Shown piece by piece: positions 32,823 through 41,562 of a DNA stretch of 64,000 nt. The stretch comes from Lachnospiraceae bacterium. Its GTDB lineage: Bacteria; Bacillota; Clostridia; Lachnospirales; Bianqueaceae. The notes under the pieces are model-generated. The model did no database searches. It had not been told where the DNA came from and saw only the letters and a program-made list of their open reading frames with translations. The DNA lies in NCBI GenBank assembly GCA_022794035.1, contig JAAWDX010000010.1, positions 115,822 to 179,821 on the forward strand, read 5' to 3'. Position numbers and translations under genes: made by a program. Position 1 is the stretch's first letter, and each line of letters begins with the position of its first letter.

Positions 32823-33748
32823 ATGCATACTATATGGGGATCGACATGGGCTCAGTGAGTACCAATCTGGTACTGATGCGCGAAGATAAGAGCATTGCGC
32901 ACAAGCTCTATATCCGCTCGCATGGAAGACCGGTAGACAGCCTGCGCAGCGGCATGGAGCAGCTTATGCAGCAGGCCGGCGACTTTATGGTGCAGGGCGC
33001 CGGCGTCACCGGAAGCGGGCGCAAGCTCATCGGCGCGCTGGTGGGCGCTGATGTTGTCAAAAACGAAATTACCGCACATGCCATTGCCGCCATCACACAG
33101 GTGCCCGATGCGCGCACAGTGCTGGAGATCGGAGGGCAGGACAGCAAGCTGATCTGGCTGCAAAACGGCATCGTGCAGGACTTTGCCATGAATACGGTCT
33201 GCGCCGCCGGCACCGGCTCCTTTTTGGACCGGCAGGCAAGCCGTCTTGGCATCGATATCGCCGAGCTGGGGCCGCTGGCCCTGCAGTCTAAGAGCCCCGT
33301 GCGTATTGCCGGGCGCTGCGCCGTATTTGCCGAATCCGACATGATTCACAAGCAGCAGGAGGGCGAGCGCACAGAGGATATCCTGCGGGGGCTGTGCCAG
33401 GCGCTTGTGCGTAACTTTCTTTCCAATCTGGCCAAAGGAAAGCAGATCGAGGCGCCCGTGCTGTTTCAGGGCGGCGTGGCCGCCAACCCAGGCATTGTGC
33501 AGGCCTTTGAGAAGGAGCTGCAGACGCGGATTATCGTGCCCCAGTATTTTGACGTCATGGGAGCATGGGGCGCTGCCATTTTGGCGCAGGAGGAGCTTGC
33601 GCAGAGCGGGAAGCCCAGCCGGTATCACCCGCTGGCACAGGAAATAGAGGGCGCAGTAGAGGCCTTTGAGTGTACGGACTGCAGCAACCGGTGCCAGATT
33701 GTGCGCGTAGGAGAAGCGGTATGGGGCAGCCGCTGCGGAAAGTATTGA
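32819..33748 (+). CDS. BadF/BadG/BcrA/BcrD-type ATPase (2-hydroxyglutaryl-CoA dehydratase activator family)
   Basis: The 309-residue ASKHA ATPase has GIDMGSVSTNLVLM for phosphate binding and VLEIGGQDSKL. Two cysteines lie at residues 128 (VCAAGTGSF) and 167 (GRCAVFAESD), one position off the Cys127/Cys166 pair that holds the dimer-bridging [4Fe-4S] cluster in Acidaminococcus HgdC. An extra C-terminal cysteine cluster (CTDCSNRC...RCGKY) is unlike classic HgdC. The enzyme class uses ATP to drive low-potential electron transfer. The actual dehydratase subunits are not in this window. Confidence 0.88.
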   Translation: MNAYYMGIDMGSVSTNLVLMREDKSIAHKLYIRSHGRPVDSLRSGMEQLMQQAGDFMVQGAGVTGSGRKLIGALVGADVVKNEITAHAIAAITQVPDARTVLEIGGQDSKLIWLQNGIVQDFAMNTVCAAGTGSFLDRQASRLGIDIAELGPLALQSKSPVRIAGRCAVFAESDMIHKQQEGERTEDILRGLCQALVRNFLSNLAKGKQIEAPVLFQGGVAANPGIVQAFEKELQTRIIVPQYFDVMGAWGAAILAQEELAQSGKPSRYHPLAQEIEGAVEAFECTDCSNRCQIVRVGEAVWGSRCGKY

Positions 33749-33773
33749 CCCATATCCCAAAGCGCGGTATAAT
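33745..33773 (+). promoter_or_regulatory. promoter of the phosphoesterase-argH operon
   Basis: TTGACC (33745-33750, overlapping the previous stop codon) and TATAAT (33768-33773) have a 17-base spacer. Confidence 0.8.
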
Positions 33774-33806
33774 AGGCAGAAAGCATAAAATCAGGAGAGG
33801 TACAGT

Positions 33807-34673
33807 GTGAATCCCAAAGACAGAAGAAACCCCGCCCGAAAGGTGCTGAGCCGTATTGTAGAATTGTTGAACTATTTGCCGGGAGTGGACCGGCTCGCCG
33901 TCCGGCGCTACCGGATTGCCAGCCGCAGGATCCCGCCTGCCTTTAATGGCTACTGCATCGTGCAGATTTCCGACCTGCACGGACGCTGGTTTGGCCGCAG
34001 ACAGGAAAGGCTCATCGAAGCCGTGTGCAGCCTGCAGCCGGATCTGATTTTGATTACCGGAGACTGGATCGATATGGATTATCAAAAGCAGGATCAGCTC
34101 TGCGTGGATACGCTGGTGCAGGGCCTGCTGCCGCTGGCGCCGGTATATGGGATTATCGGCAATCATGAGGCCAGGGCCTGGCATAAAACGAAAATGCTGT
34201 GCTCGCTTAAGAAAATGGGCGTGCATATGCTGCTTGATCAAAGCACCGTGCTGGAGCGCAGCGGCGAGTGTATTGCGCTGACCGGGTTTGTGACCTCCTA
34301 TCATACTCCGCTCAAGGAGGAGCCGGCGCAGTATGATAGGATAAAAGAAGAATATAAAAGAGCACTGAAGCCTTTGACGGGCAATATGTACCGGATTGCG
34401 ATGGGGCACAGGCCGGAGCTTTTGGCGCTGTATGAAGAGCTGGGGCTTGATCTGGTGCTGGCCGGGCATGCCCACGGAGGTCTGATGAAGCTGCCGGGAG
34501 GCCGCCGCCTTCTGGCGCCGGGACAGGGATGGCTGCCCCGCTATACACACGGCGCTTATCAAAAGGGAAAAACACATATGCTGGTGAGCTGCGGCCTGGG
34601 AGGGCCTAGAATCGGCATTGCACCAGAGATTGCACAAATTGAGCTGAAAAGCAGGAATGGAGAAAGAGTATGA
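33807..34673 (+). CDS. calcineurin-like metallophosphoesterase (YaeI/YkuE type)
   Basis: The 288-residue protein has the metallophosphoesterase motifs in order: QISDLHG, ITGDWID, IGNHEA, a late GH in AMGHRP, and AGHAHGG. It starts with GTG, preceded by AGGAGAGG. An N-terminal helical segment but no clear signal peptide suggests a membrane-associated or cytoplasmic enzyme. Relatives act on lipid-linked or small phosphodiester substrates. It overlaps argH by 4 bases (ATGA). Confidence 0.85.
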   Translation: MNPKDRRNPARKVLSRIVELLNYLPGVDRLAVRRYRIASRRIPPAFNGYCIVQISDLHGRWFGRRQERLIEAVCSLQPDLILITGDWIDMDYQKQDQLCVDTLVQGLLPLAPVYGIIGNHEARAWHKTKMLCSLKKMGVHMLLDQSTVLERSGECIALTGFVTSYHTPLKEEPAQYDRIKEEYKRALKPLTGNMYRIAMGHRPELLALYEELGLDLVLAGHAHGGLMKLPGGRRLLAPGQGWLPRYTHGAYQKGKTHMLVSCGLGGPRIGIAPEIAQIELKSRNGERV

Positions 34674-36001
34674 AGCTTTGGGGAGGACGGTTTCGTCAGC
34701 AGGAAAATCAAATGATGGAGGATTTTAATTCCTCCTTTCCATTTGACTATCGTTTATATGAGCAGGATCTAACGGGCAGCATTGCCCACGTGCTGATGCT
34801 GGGAAAACAGCAGATTTTAAGCAGGGAAGAGACAGAGGCCATCATGCAGGGCCTGACGGGCATTCTGGAAGATATCGGCGAGGGCAGGCTGGCGCTTTCC
34901 GGCAAAGCCGAGGATGCAGAGGACATCCATACCTTTGTGGAGGCTGAGCTCATCCGCCGGATCGGTGATGTAGGCAAAAAGCTGCATACTGGTCGCAGCC
35001 GCAACGATCAGGTGGCGCTGGATATGCGGATGTATGCACGTGATCAGGCAGAGCTTTTGGTCGATAAGGTGCAGATGCTCATTGATGCACTGCACAAAAA
35101 AGGAAGCGAGCACCCCTGCTTAATGCCCGGCTATACGCATCTGCAGCGTGCGCAGGTGGTCACTTTTGCCTATCATATGGGTGCCTATGAGAGCATGCTC
35201 AGCAGGGATAAAAAACGGCTCGAAAATGCGCTTGCGCTCTTAAATGAAAATCCGCTGGGCTGTGCGGCGCTGGCTGGCACCACGCATGCTATCGACCGCT
35301 GGCAGACGACGCAGGCACTGTCCTTTGAAAAGCCCGTTGACAATTTCCTCGACGGCGTCAGCGACCGTGACTATCTGTTAGAGCTGATGAGCGATATGTC
35401 CATCATCATGGTCCATCTGAGCCGCCTGTGTGAGGAGCTCATTTTGTGGAGCAGTCAGGAATTTCGCTTTATCGATATCGACGACGCCTATGCGACTGGT
35501 TCCAGCATCATGCCGCAGAAGAAGAACCCTGATGCCTGCGAGCTGGTGCGCGGCAAAAGCGGCCGCGTGTTTGGCGATCTCATGGGGCTTCTTACAGTGA
35601 TGAAGGGGCTTCCGCTTGCATATAATAAGGATATGCAGGAGGATAAGCAGGCCTTCTTCGATGCGCTCGATACGGTAGCTGCCTGCCTCGACATCATGCA
35701 TGGCGTTGTTTCCACCCTCCGGGTGAGAGAGGATGTGATGCAGGAAAGCGTGAAAAAAGGCTTTTTAAACGCCACGGAGGTAGCGGATTATCTAGTATCC
35801 AAGGGCGTGGCCTTCCGCGATGCGCACGGCATTGTCGGACAGATCGTCATCGCCTGTGAGGATAAGGGCTGCGCCATCGAGGAGCTTAGCCTTGAAGAGC
35901 TTCGCAGCTTCCATCCGGCCTTCGAGGACGGCATCTACGACTATCTGGATTATCATCACATCCTGCAAAAAGGCAACAAAAAGGAAATCATCCATGAATA
36001 A
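34670..36001 (+). CDS. argH: argininosuccinate lyase
   Basis: The 443-residue protein is close to the family's usual length of about 460. It opens MKLWGGRF and contains SRNDQVALDMRM and the fumarase/aspartase signature GSSIMPQKKNPD near residue 277. It splits argininosuccinate into arginine and fumarate, the last step of arginine synthesis. No argG or other arginine gene is nearby; here it sits between a phosphoesterase and a glutamine amidotransferase with overlaps on both sides. That is an unusual context and suggests control apart from the main arginine regulon. Confidence 0.95.
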   Translation: MKLWGGRFRQQENQMMEDFNSSFPFDYRLYEQDLTGSIAHVLMLGKQQILSREETEAIMQGLTGILEDIGEGRLALSGKAEDAEDIHTFVEAELIRRIGDVGKKLHTGRSRNDQVALDMRMYARDQAELLVDKVQMLIDALHKKGSEHPCLMPGYTHLQRAQVVTFAYHMGAYESMLSRDKKRLENALALLNENPLGCAALAGTTHAIDRWQTTQALSFEKPVDNFLDGVSDRDYLLELMSDMSIIMVHLSRLCEELILWSSQEFRFIDIDDAYATGSSIMPQKKNPDACELVRGKSGRVFGDLMGLLTVMKGLPLAYNKDMQEDKQAFFDALDTVAACLDIMHGVVSTLRVREDVMQESVKKGFLNATEVADYLVSKGVAFRDAHGIVGQIVIACEDKGCAIEELSLEELRSFHPAFEDGIYDYLDYHHILQKGNKKEIIHE

Positions 36002-36749
36002 AAAACCCGTTATCGCTGTTACCGGCGACTATAATATGCAGACCAACCAGTATTATCTGAAGCAGGAGTATCTGCACGCCGTGTGGCTGGCCGGCGGCGT
36101 GCCCCTGACGGTTTATCCGAGGACTACAGTGCCGCAGGAATGGAGCGGCGCGGCCGCAAAATGGATCCGGCAATATGAGCTGGACGAAGAGCTTCTGGAA
36201 CGGATAGACGGCATCCTGTTTACAGGAGGTGCTGATATAGACCCTGCTTTTTATGGAGAGGCCTTGCAGCAGGAAAACGGTGAAATCTGTCCGTTTCGCG
36301 ATGTATTTGAAGTGAAGCTTTGCCGGGAGGCGATGCAAAGAAACATTCCGGTTTTTGGCATTTGCCGCGGAATACAGCTCATGGCAGTAGCTGCCGGTGC
36401 AAAGCTGTATCAGGAGATTCAAAACAAGGTCACTGGCTGTCAGCATCAGCAGAAGGCGGCAACCTGGTATCCGACGCATGAGGTGCGCACGAAGGAAGGC
36501 AGTAAGCTGCGTTCTATTTTAGGCGCTGGCGCCCGGGTCAATAGCTTTCATCATCAGGCAGTAGCCAGAAGCGAGAGCTATCCTTTTGAGATTACGGCGG
36601 AGTCGCCGGACGGGATCATCGAGGGGATTGAAAAGCCGGAGCTTACATATTTTGTAGGCGTGCAGTGGCATCCGGAGCGGATGATGCAGGATCCGCTGCA
36701 GAGGGCGCTGTTTGAGCGCTTTGTAAGATGCGCGGGAGGAGAGGGCTGA
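35994..36749 (+). CDS. class I glutamine amidotransferase-like hydrolase (gamma-glutamyl-GABA hydrolase family)
   Basis: The 251-residue protein contains the nucleophile elbow FGICRGIQLM and the HPE triad segment VQWHPERM, plus FTGGADIDPAFYG. This combination marks peptidase C26 PuuD-like hydrolases, which cleave gamma-glutamyl amides. The start lies 8 bases inside argH; a longer reading would cover the argH tail and was rejected. The substrate may be a gamma-glutamyl polyamine or amino acid derivative. Confidence 0.85.
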   Translation: MNKKPVIAVTGDYNMQTNQYYLKQEYLHAVWLAGGVPLTVYPRTTVPQEWSGAAAKWIRQYELDEELLERIDGILFTGGADIDPAFYGEALQQENGEICPFRDVFEVKLCREAMQRNIPVFGICRGIQLMAVAAGAKLYQEIQNKVTGCQHQQKAATWYPTHEVRTKEGSKLRSILGAGARVNSFHHQAVARSESYPFEITAESPDGIIEGIEKPELTYFVGVQWHPERMMQDPLQRALFERFVRCAGGEG

Positions 36750-36961
36750 TGGATATTCGGCTAAAGGATGTGCTGCTGCTTAAAAAAGAACATCCCTGCG
36801 GCAGCAAGCAGTGGCTGGTGCTGCGGACGGGGATTGATTTTCGGCTGCGCTGCATGGGCTGCGGCCATGAGGTGATGCTGCCGCGCGAGAAGCTGGAGAA
36901 GCGGGTGCGCCGCATTCTGCGCGAGGGCAGCGAGATCAATCCAAATGTAGGAAAGAATTAA
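36749..36961 (+). CDS. DUF951 family protein
   Basis: The 70-residue protein has the family pattern KKEHPCGSKQWLVLRTGIDF followed by LRCMGCGHEVMLPREKLE. Cys residues are placed for one zinc site. The gene overlaps the preceding stop by one base (TGATG). Members are widespread in Firmicutes near gdpP, dnaB or chromosome-partitioning genes, and are thought to bind nucleic acid; no function is established. Confidence 0.88.
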   Translation: MDIRLKDVLLLKKEHPCGSKQWLVLRTGIDFRLRCMGCGHEVMLPREKLEKRVRRILREGSEINPNVGKN

Positions 36962-36966
36962 CAGCT

Positions 36967-36995
36967 TTGTAATGGTTTTGCAGTAATTATATGGT
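36967..36995 (+). promoter_or_regulatory. candidate promoter of gdpP-rplI-dnaB
   Basis: TTGTAA (36967-36972) and TATGGT (36990-36995) are 17 bases apart in the 60-base gap before gdpP. A TAAAAT just downstream is an alternative -10. Confidence 0.45.
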
Positions 36996-37021
36996 AAAAT
37001 GAGTAAAAAGGAGGGTCGCGA

Positions 37022-39046
37022 GTGGATAAAAAGACAGATGTTGGATTTAAGATTTATACCGTATTGTTATATATTGTGATGGCCGTGCTGGCTGTCAATG
37101 TGGCGCTGAATTTTGTGTATAATACGCCGGGAAATACGATCTTTGCCGCCGTGGTCTTCTTGATGATCTCGGGCATAGCGCTTTATGTAAACCGGGTGCT
37201 GAAGCAAACCATTCGCGAGCGTGTGCTGAGTAACGCGGTCGATTTGGGCAATGAGTACCAGCAGTACATGAATCAGTGGGAATATCCGTATGCGCTTTTT
37301 AGCGCTACCCTGCGCCTTGTCTGGTACAATGAAGCGTTCCGTAAATTGGTAAAATATGAGGACTGTATCGGCAAGACGATCGAGGAGCTGCAGATCGACT
37401 GGGGCAGCGAGAAGCCGGATTGGGATCCTCTGAGCAAGATGATTGAGCTGGATGGGCATTTCTTTAAAGCGGTGATGAGTCAGATTCGCCTGCGGGATAA
37501 GGGATCGGAGCAGCTGGATCTGAAAAGCTATACAGAAGTGTACAGCCTGAGTCTGCAGGATGTGACCAGAGAGATGCAGTTGGAAAAGGAGAATTTGGAT
37601 CAGCAGACGGTCATTGCGCTGATCTATGTGGATAATTACGATCAGATTTTTAACAGCATGGAAGAGAACAGGCGTCCGCTGCTAGAGGCAATGCTGTTTA
37701 GGCGGCTCAGCGATTTTTCTGCGGAAGTGAGCGGTATTTTGACAAAGCTGGAGCGGGACCGTTTTTATGTGGTTTTCCCGCATAAAAATCTGGAGAAGCT
37801 GTATCAAAATCAGTTTAAGGTATTGGAAGAGGTCAAGAAGCTGAGCATTGGCAACAAATTTCCGCCGACGCTGAGTATTGGCGTGGGTGAGGATAAGGAG
37901 CTGGCAACAGCCAGAAAATATGCACGTTCCTCCGTCGATCTGGCGATGGGGCGCGGCGGTGATCAGGCTGTGGTGAAAAACAAGGATACGCAGCACTTTT
38001 TTGGCGGCATGACGACCACAACGGAGAATAATACGAGAGTACGGGCCAGACTGATCGGATATGCGCTGAAGGAGCTGATCTCAGCGAGCGACCGGGTACT
38101 GATTATGGGGCATGCCAATCCGGATCTGGATAGCTTCGGCGCGGCGCTGGGGCTGTACCGGGCCTGCTTTGAGCTGAAAAAGCCTGTGAACATTGTGATG
38201 AGCCGCGAGAAGCATGCGGCGGTGGAGTATATCTATCGGCGCGTGGATGAAGACAGGGATTATATGAATGTTCTGATCGATAAGGAGCAGGCTGAAGAGT
38301 ATCTGGGCGCTAATACGCTATTGATCCTGGTGGATGTAAACCGCAAGGTAATCGTGCAATTTCCGGAGCTGGTGGATCAGGCGAAGAACATTGCCGTCAT
38401 CGATCATCACCGCACGAGCGCCGACAGTGTAGAGGGCGTGGGCGTTTCTTATGTAGAGCCTTTTGCTTCCTCAGCCAGTGAAATGGTGACGGAGCTACTG
38501 CAGTATATGGTCGAGAATCTTTCGCTGCGTTCGATAGAGGCGGATGGTCTGTTTGCAGGGATCGCCCTCGATACCAAGAATTTTACGGTCAAGACAGGGG
38601 TGCGAACCTTTGAGGCGGCAGCCTTTCTGAGAAGAAGAGGGGCGGACAGCGTACGCGTGCGGAAGATGTTTAAGAATGATATGGGAGATTATAAGGCGAA
38701 GGCGCAGGTGATCAGCAATGCGCAGATTCTGAGCAATCAGATGGCCATTGCGACATGGAGCAGCGAGCTGCCCAATGCGACGACGGTAGCGGCGCAGGCG
38801 GCGGATGAGCTTTTGGATATCCACGGGATCCATGCTTCGTTTGTGCTGACGGAGATGGATCATCAGCAGGTGAATATCAGCGCCAGATCGCTGGGAGAGA
38901 TTAATGTGCAGCTCATCATGGAGGAGCTGGGCGGCGGCGGTCATCTGACGATGGCGGGTGCGCAGCTGAAGGATGTCAGTTTGGATGAGGCGCAGAAGAG
39001 ACTGGAGGAAGCAATTGAGGCTGTGACAGCAAGAAAGCCTAAGTAA
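37022..39046 (+). CDS. gdpP: cyclic-di-AMP phosphodiesterase GdpP
   Basis: The 674-residue protein has two N-terminal membrane segments (about 8-60), a PAS domain, and a degenerate GGDEF domain. The C-terminal DHH/DHHA1 phosphodiesterase has GHANPDLDSFG, VIDHHRTS near residue 461 and the C-terminal GGGGHLTMAGAQ. It hydrolyses c-di-AMP to pApA and controls osmotic and cell-wall homeostasis. It starts with GTG behind AAGGAGG. The order gdpP-rplI-dnaB is conserved in Firmicutes. Confidence 0.96.
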   Translation: MDKKTDVGFKIYTVLLYIVMAVLAVNVALNFVYNTPGNTIFAAVVFLMISGIALYVNRVLKQTIRERVLSNAVDLGNEYQQYMNQWEYPYALFSATLRLVWYNEAFRKLVKYEDCIGKTIEELQIDWGSEKPDWDPLSKMIELDGHFFKAVMSQIRLRDKGSEQLDLKSYTEVYSLSLQDVTREMQLEKENLDQQTVIALIYVDNYDQIFNSMEENRRPLLEAMLFRRLSDFSAEVSGILTKLERDRFYVVFPHKNLEKLYQNQFKVLEEVKKLSIGNKFPPTLSIGVGEDKELATARKYARSSVDLAMGRGGDQAVVKNKDTQHFFGGMTTTTENNTRVRARLIGYALKELISASDRVLIMGHANPDLDSFGAALGLYRACFELKKPVNIVMSREKHAAVEYIYRRVDEDRDYMNVLIDKEQAEEYLGANTLLILVDVNRKVIVQFPELVDQAKNIAVIDHHRTSADSVEGVGVSYVEPFASSASEMVTELLQYMVENLSLRSIEADGLFAGIALDTKNFTVKTGVRTFEAAAFLRRRGADSVRVRKMFKNDMGDYKAKAQVISNAQILSNQMAIATWSSELPNATTVAAQAADELLDIHGIHASFVLTEMDHQQVNISARSLGEINVQLIMEELGGGGHLTMAGAQLKDVSLDEAQKRLEEAIEAVTARKPK

Positions 39047-39068
39047 AATAGAGAAACGGAGGAGCATT

Positions 39069-39518
39069 ATGAAAATACTTTTGACAGAGGATGTAAAGAA
39101 GCTGGGGAAAAAGGGCGAGATTGTCGATGTGAGCGACGGCTATGCCAAAAATTTTATTTTGCCGAAAAAGCTGGGGATCGAGGCCAATAAGGCCGTGCTG
39201 AATGAATGGCAGGTCAAGAAGGGCAGCGAGGAGAACCGTAAACGCAAGGAAGAGGAAGAGGCCAAGGCGCTGGCGAAGGAGCTGACAGGCAAGGAAGTGG
39301 TGATCCGCACGAAGGCTGGAGACGGAGGCCGTCTGTTTGGCTCGATCACCAGCAAGGATGTTGCGGAGGCGGCTGAAAAGCAGCTGGGCCTGAAGGTGGA
39401 TAAGAAAAAAATTCAGATGCCGGACGCGATCAAGGGCGTGGGGGAATATACCGTGACGATCAAGCTGCATGCAAAGGCGGCGGCTGAAATTCGCTTAAAG
39501 GTGGAGAATGATGGCTGA
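39069..39518 (+). CDS. rplI: 50S ribosomal protein L9
   Basis: The 149-residue protein is full length. It has the N-terminal domain (MKILLTEDVKKLGKKGEIVDV, then GYAKNFILPKKLG), a long Glu/Lys-rich central helix and the C-terminal domain (GGRLFGSITSKDVAEA). ACGGAGGAGC precedes the ATG. Its last 11 bases overlap the dnaB start. Confidence 0.98.
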   Translation: MKILLTEDVKKLGKKGEIVDVSDGYAKNFILPKKLGIEANKAVLNEWQVKKGSEENRKRKEEEEAKALAKELTGKEVVIRTKAGDGGRLFGSITSKDVAEAAEKQLGLKVDKKKIQMPDAIKGVGEYTVTIKLHAKAAAEIRLKVENDG

Positions 39519-40854
39519 CGAAAAGCTGGTTCCCCGGATTCCGCCGCACAGTGAGGAGGCGGAGCAGTCGGTGTTGGGATCGGTCCTGATTGATCATGAA
39601 GCGGTGAATGTGGCTGCTGAGAATCTGAAAGCCGAGGATTTTTATAATCTGCGGCATAAGGAGATTTTTGAAGCGGTGCTGGATCTGTATCAGGAGGGGC
39701 GCGCGGTTGATCTTGTGACGCTTAAGAGTCAGTTGGAGCGCCGCGGTAAGCTGGAAGCGGCCGGCGATATGAAATATCTGAGTCAGATTGCGGCTGCGGT
39801 GCCTAATTCGGTACATATTCGGCAGTATGTGAAAATTGTAAAGGATAAGGCACTTTATCGCAGATTTATTCAGTTGGGCAATCAGGTACTGACAGAGAGC
39901 TTCAGTACGGAAACGCCGATTGAGCAGCTTTCTGAACAGGTGGAAAAGGAAGTCTTCGGTATTTTGCAAAACCGGGGCAGCGATGACTTTTCTCATATCA
40001 AGGACGTTCTGATGGAGTCGTTTGATGAGATCGAAAAGATTGCTCAAAACGGCGGCGAGGTCGCGGGGATTTCGACCGGATTTATTGATCTGGATCAAAA
40101 GACGGCGGGGCTGCATCCATCGGATCTGGTGCTCATAGGAGCAAGGCCGTCTATGGGTAAGTCGGCGCTGGGTGTGAATCTGATCCAAAATGCCGCGGTA
40201 AGGGGCGGCAAAACCTGTGCCATCTTTAGTTTGGAGATGTCCAAGCAGCAGGTTGTGAATCGAATGCTGGCCTGCGAGGCAGGCGTGGATATGGAGCATT
40301 TGCGCTCGGGTAATATGACAGATCAGGACTGGGAGAGATTAGTAGAAGCACTGGGGCCTCTTTCGGAGGCACAGGTATATTTGGATGATACGGGCGGCAT
40401 CACATTGGCAGAGCTTCGCTCGAAATGCCGGAAGCTGAAAATTGAGCATGGGCTGGATCTGGTTATGATCGATTATTTGCAGCTAATGAGCGGCAGCGGC
40501 CGGAGCGGTGATAACCGGCAGCAGGAAATCTCAGAGATTTCGCGTGGCCTGAAGACGCTTGCGCGGGAGCTGCAAATTCCTGTTATCGCCTTGTCACAGC
40601 TTTCCCGTGCGCTGGAGGCGCGGGCTGATCACCGTCCTATGATGTCAGATCTTCGTGAATCTGGTGCGATCGAGCAGGATGCGGATGTGGTGATGTTTAT
40701 TTACCGAGACGAATATTACCATCCGGATTCAGAGGATAAGAATATCGCGGAAATCATCATTGCTAAGCAGCGAAACGGCCCGGTGGGCACAGTGAAGCTG
40801 CGCTATGACGGGCAGTATACCCGTTTTTCTAACCTGATGCATACGCCAATATAA
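39508..40854 (+). CDS. dnaB: replicative DNA helicase
   Basis: The 448-residue protein has the N-terminal helical domain opening with VPRIPPHSEEAEQSVLGS and a RecA-like core with Walker A GARPSMGKSA near residue 211. DYLQLMSGSG and the arginine-finger region near SDLRESGAIEQDADVVMF follow. It unwinds DNA ahead of the replisome. The first of two adjacent ATGs was kept; AGGTGGAG lies just upstream within rplI. Confidence 0.97.
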   Translation: MMADEKLVPRIPPHSEEAEQSVLGSVLIDHEAVNVAAENLKAEDFYNLRHKEIFEAVLDLYQEGRAVDLVTLKSQLERRGKLEAAGDMKYLSQIAAAVPNSVHIRQYVKIVKDKALYRRFIQLGNQVLTESFSTETPIEQLSEQVEKEVFGILQNRGSDDFSHIKDVLMESFDEIEKIAQNGGEVAGISTGFIDLDQKTAGLHPSDLVLIGARPSMGKSALGVNLIQNAAVRGGKTCAIFSLEMSKQQVVNRMLACEAGVDMEHLRSGNMTDQDWERLVEALGPLSEAQVYLDDTGGITLAELRSKCRKLKIEHGLDLVMIDYLQLMSGSGRSGDNRQQEISEISRGLKTLARELQIPVIALSQLSRALEARADHRPMMSDLRESGAIEQDADVVMFIYRDEYYHPDSEDKNIAEIIIAKQRNGPVGTVKLRYDGQYTRFSNLMHTPI

Positions 40855-40887
40855 AAAAGCCGGATGACGAATATCCGGGCAAAAAAA

Positions 40888-40917
40888 TAAAGCCGCTTGC
40901 ATAAGCGGCTTTATTTT
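40888..40917. terminator. bidirectional terminator between dnaB and ferredoxin
   Basis: AAAGCCGCTT-GCAT-AAGCGGCTTT (40889-40912) is flanked by an A run on the left and a T run on the right. A second small stem (GCCGGAT..ATCCGGGC) precedes it. Confidence 0.85.
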
Positions 40918-40927
40918 ATATTACATC

Positions 40928-41101
40928 TTATTCCTGAGGCTGAGGAGCGCCTACAGGACAGGTTCCTGCACATGCGCCACACTCGATGCAAGTATCGGGA
41001 TCGATAACATATTTGTCATCGCCCTCTTTGATAGCCTCTACAGGACATGCAGCAGCACAAGCGCCGCAGCTAATGCAGTCGTCGTTAATTACGTATGCCA
41101 T
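40928..41101 (-). CDS. 2[4Fe-4S] ferredoxin
   Basis: The 57-residue clostridial-type ferredoxin has two CxxCxxCxxxCP clusters (CISCGACAAACP and CIECGACAGTCP). It carries low-potential electrons for hydrogenases, pyruvate:ferredoxin oxidoreductase and, possibly, the activase encoded at 30.9-33.7 kb. The start at 41101 is set by GGAGGTG 7-8 bases upstream. The sequence just upstream is rich in TATGAT repeats, so the promoter could not be fixed uniquely. Confidence 0.96.
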   Translation of the reverse strand: MAYVINDDCISCGACAAACPVEAIKEGDDKYVIDPDTCIECGACAGTCPVGAPQPQE

Positions 41102-41239
41102 TATAAACACCTCCATTAAATTATGTGATCATTATCATACGATACATTGGTATCATACAACAAAATACTCAAATGTGCAAGTGGCAATTTTAGGATAGGA
41201 GCGCAGTGCTTGTGACCGCTGGGAATTGCTGGAAATTGC

Positions 41240-41500
41240 TTGCGCCGATGATGGCTGAAATTGAAAATATGTGAGTGGCCGCGGCTGCGCCGAGTATAGC
41301 TGAAATTGAAAATATAGCTGAATTTTTTCAGCTATTCTGAACTCTTCCGCCACCCTTGGTGGAATTTCTTCCACCATATTGCTTTTCAGAAGCTGTTCAT
41401 GACGGGTAATTTTCCACCATTGTTCTCCTGTTCCGCCATGACCAGCTGAAACTGTTCAGCTAATTTCAATTTTTTGTTATACACGGCTGAACGGGACAAT
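41240..41500. repeat. intergenic repeat region with AGCTGAA and TTCCGCC words
   Basis: There is no gene. GCTGAAATTGAAAATAT occurs at 41254-41270 and 41299-41315, and an inverted relative lies near 41460. AGCTGAA and TTCAGCT pair as hairpins (41316-41333 and about 41443-41462). TTCCGCCA/TGGTGGAA stems lie at 41345-41365. The word set overlaps that of the 20.5 kb region. Confidence 0.5.
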
Positions 41501-41562
41501 CAATATGACCTAGCAACGCTGTGTACATGTAGTCGGCGTTGTTTAAACCTGGTTTTTTGATT

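Noticed and set aside
33555..34637. 360-residue minus-strand frame over the phosphoesterase gene
   Set aside because: The plus strand encodes a clear metallophosphoesterase with all motifs; the antisense frame shows no family features.
41153..41377. 74-residue minus-strand frame with YFQFQ repeats
   Set aside because: The protein repeats come from the GCTGAAATTGAAAATAT DNA repeats, and there is no ribosome site.
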